The position numbers and the translations under genes were made by a program. The notes under the pieces were generated by a model. The model was not told the DNA's origin. It ran no database searches and saw only the letters and a list, made by a program, of their open reading frames with translations. A stretch of DNA of 64,000 bases from Hydra vulgaris (taxonomy: Eukaryota > Cnidaria > Hydrozoa > Anthoathecata > Hydridae): assembly GCF_038396675.1 (NCBI RefSeq), contig NC_088934.1, positions 7,523,501 to 7,587,500 on the forward strand. Direction: 5' to 3'. The stretch's first letter is position 1; each line of letters opens with the position of its first letter. This document shows positions 63,331 through 64,000 of this stretch, piece after piece.

Positions 63331-64000
63331 TTTTTTTTTTATTTCGTCATTTTCGTAATAAGTTATTTACAAAATATTTTGGATTAAGATATGACCGGAG
63401 CAGGCAGAAGACAAAAGTCATATCATCTAGCCCCGTTGTATCGTTTACAGTATCATAAATCTATCATAAAATTTTACAATATCAATAAAATAATATAAAT
63501 ACTTTTAAATAAACATTTTACATTTTTTTATACATAAAAAAAAAAATATTTTTACACACATAAAAATATATATGTATAAAAAAAAGGAAATAAATACAAA
63601 TTTAGATAAATAAGCAACAAAAAAAATATGTTTTGCTTTTTAGCAAACGAAAGAAAAGTTAAGAATTAAAATAAGAAGATATTAAAAATAAAATAGAATT
63701 TGAGATATGTCATAATCAAGTAACTGTTTTTTTAAAATAACTTTGAATGTTTGAAGTGAAATTATAGTTTTACTTCCAATTGGAAGGAATGAGTTCCACA
63801 AATGTGGCCCTCGGTATGTTATTGAGAAATTAGATTGTTTTAATAAGGTTTTTGGTACCTGATAGTTATGCAATGAATGCTTTGTTTGATATTTATGATT
63901 TATAATAACAAAAAGGTCGTCAAAAATATTTGGCAGCATACGATATTTAAATCTAAACAGGAATAAAAGAATACTGTAAATATTTAATTGATAAACATTA
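63331..64000 (-). mobile_element. LINE 3' end, continues past right edge
   Basis: The frame at 63682-63939 reads LLKQSNFSITYRGPHLWNSF, then KVILKKQLLDYD, the C-terminal block of the CR1/Jockey-like LINE. The 3' UTR contains the shared motif at 63390-63437 (CGGGGCTAGATGATATGAC, CTTCT, GCTCCGGTCATATC on the minus strand). It ends at a poly-A (plus-strand T11 at 63331-63341), marking target-primed insertion into the Penelope-like copy. The rest of the RT lies outside the window. Confidence 0.8.

Overview
This window is AT-rich, intron-containing metazoan DNA packed with decayed mobile elements. The best guess is a cnidarian, most likely Hydra: very AT-rich spacers, CR1/Jockey-like LINEs, ZMYM1-type hAT, Tc1/pogo, P-element-like and Penelope-like copies, tRNA-derived SINEs and long (TA)n arrays sit together. 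The host is inferred, not proved. The only host gene I can assemble is a complete five-exon SLC1/EAAT-type glutamate-aspartate transporter at 50349-53896 (+), with GT-AG introns and a conserved reading frame.

Layout. 1-1846: pogo/Tigger element with an unbroken transposase frame running off the left edge. 2113-3860: P-element (THAP9-like) pseudogene. 5057-8265: ZMYM1-like hAT pseudogene. 9645-14270: three minus-strand LINE pieces and a SINE. 14352-16430: a decayed element with CGTTG-rich ends. 16985-17530: hAT C-terminus. 18537-24920: foldback and terminal-inverted-repeat elements in otherwise empty AT-rich DNA. 25132-26340: LINE 3' end carrying a SINE. 26830-29715: second ZMYM1-like hAT, split by a MITE. 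30722-32330: Tc1 with an apparent spliceosomal intron. 33900-36420: LINE with a SINE inserted in its reverse transcriptase. 36735-40176: a 73-copy, 37-bp minisatellite with a three-unit higher-order pattern, between direct repeats. 41730-42560: third ZMYM1-like hAT. 42561-50240: mostly empty, with one Tc1 trace. 50349-53896: SLC1 gene. 55051-55844: nonautonomous TIR element. 56589-58416: Tc1 with a well-preserved DDE domain behind an array of heat-shock-element-like repeats and a TATA box. 59014-61667: large TIR element of unknown type. 62030-63330: Penelope-like RT plus GIY-YIG pseudogene. 63331-64000: another LINE 3' end.

Nothing here reads as an operon or multigene system. The coherent units are the individual transposons, which share patterns: TA-target elements lie beside (TA)n arrays, LINE copies share a 3' UTR motif, and snap-back hairpins recur inside decayed coding sequence. 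The strongest leads are the in-phase heat-shock-element array of the 56.6-kb Tc1 copy, the higher-order minisatellite, the Tc1 intron, the unbroken pogo frame and the recurrent template-switch-like hairpins.
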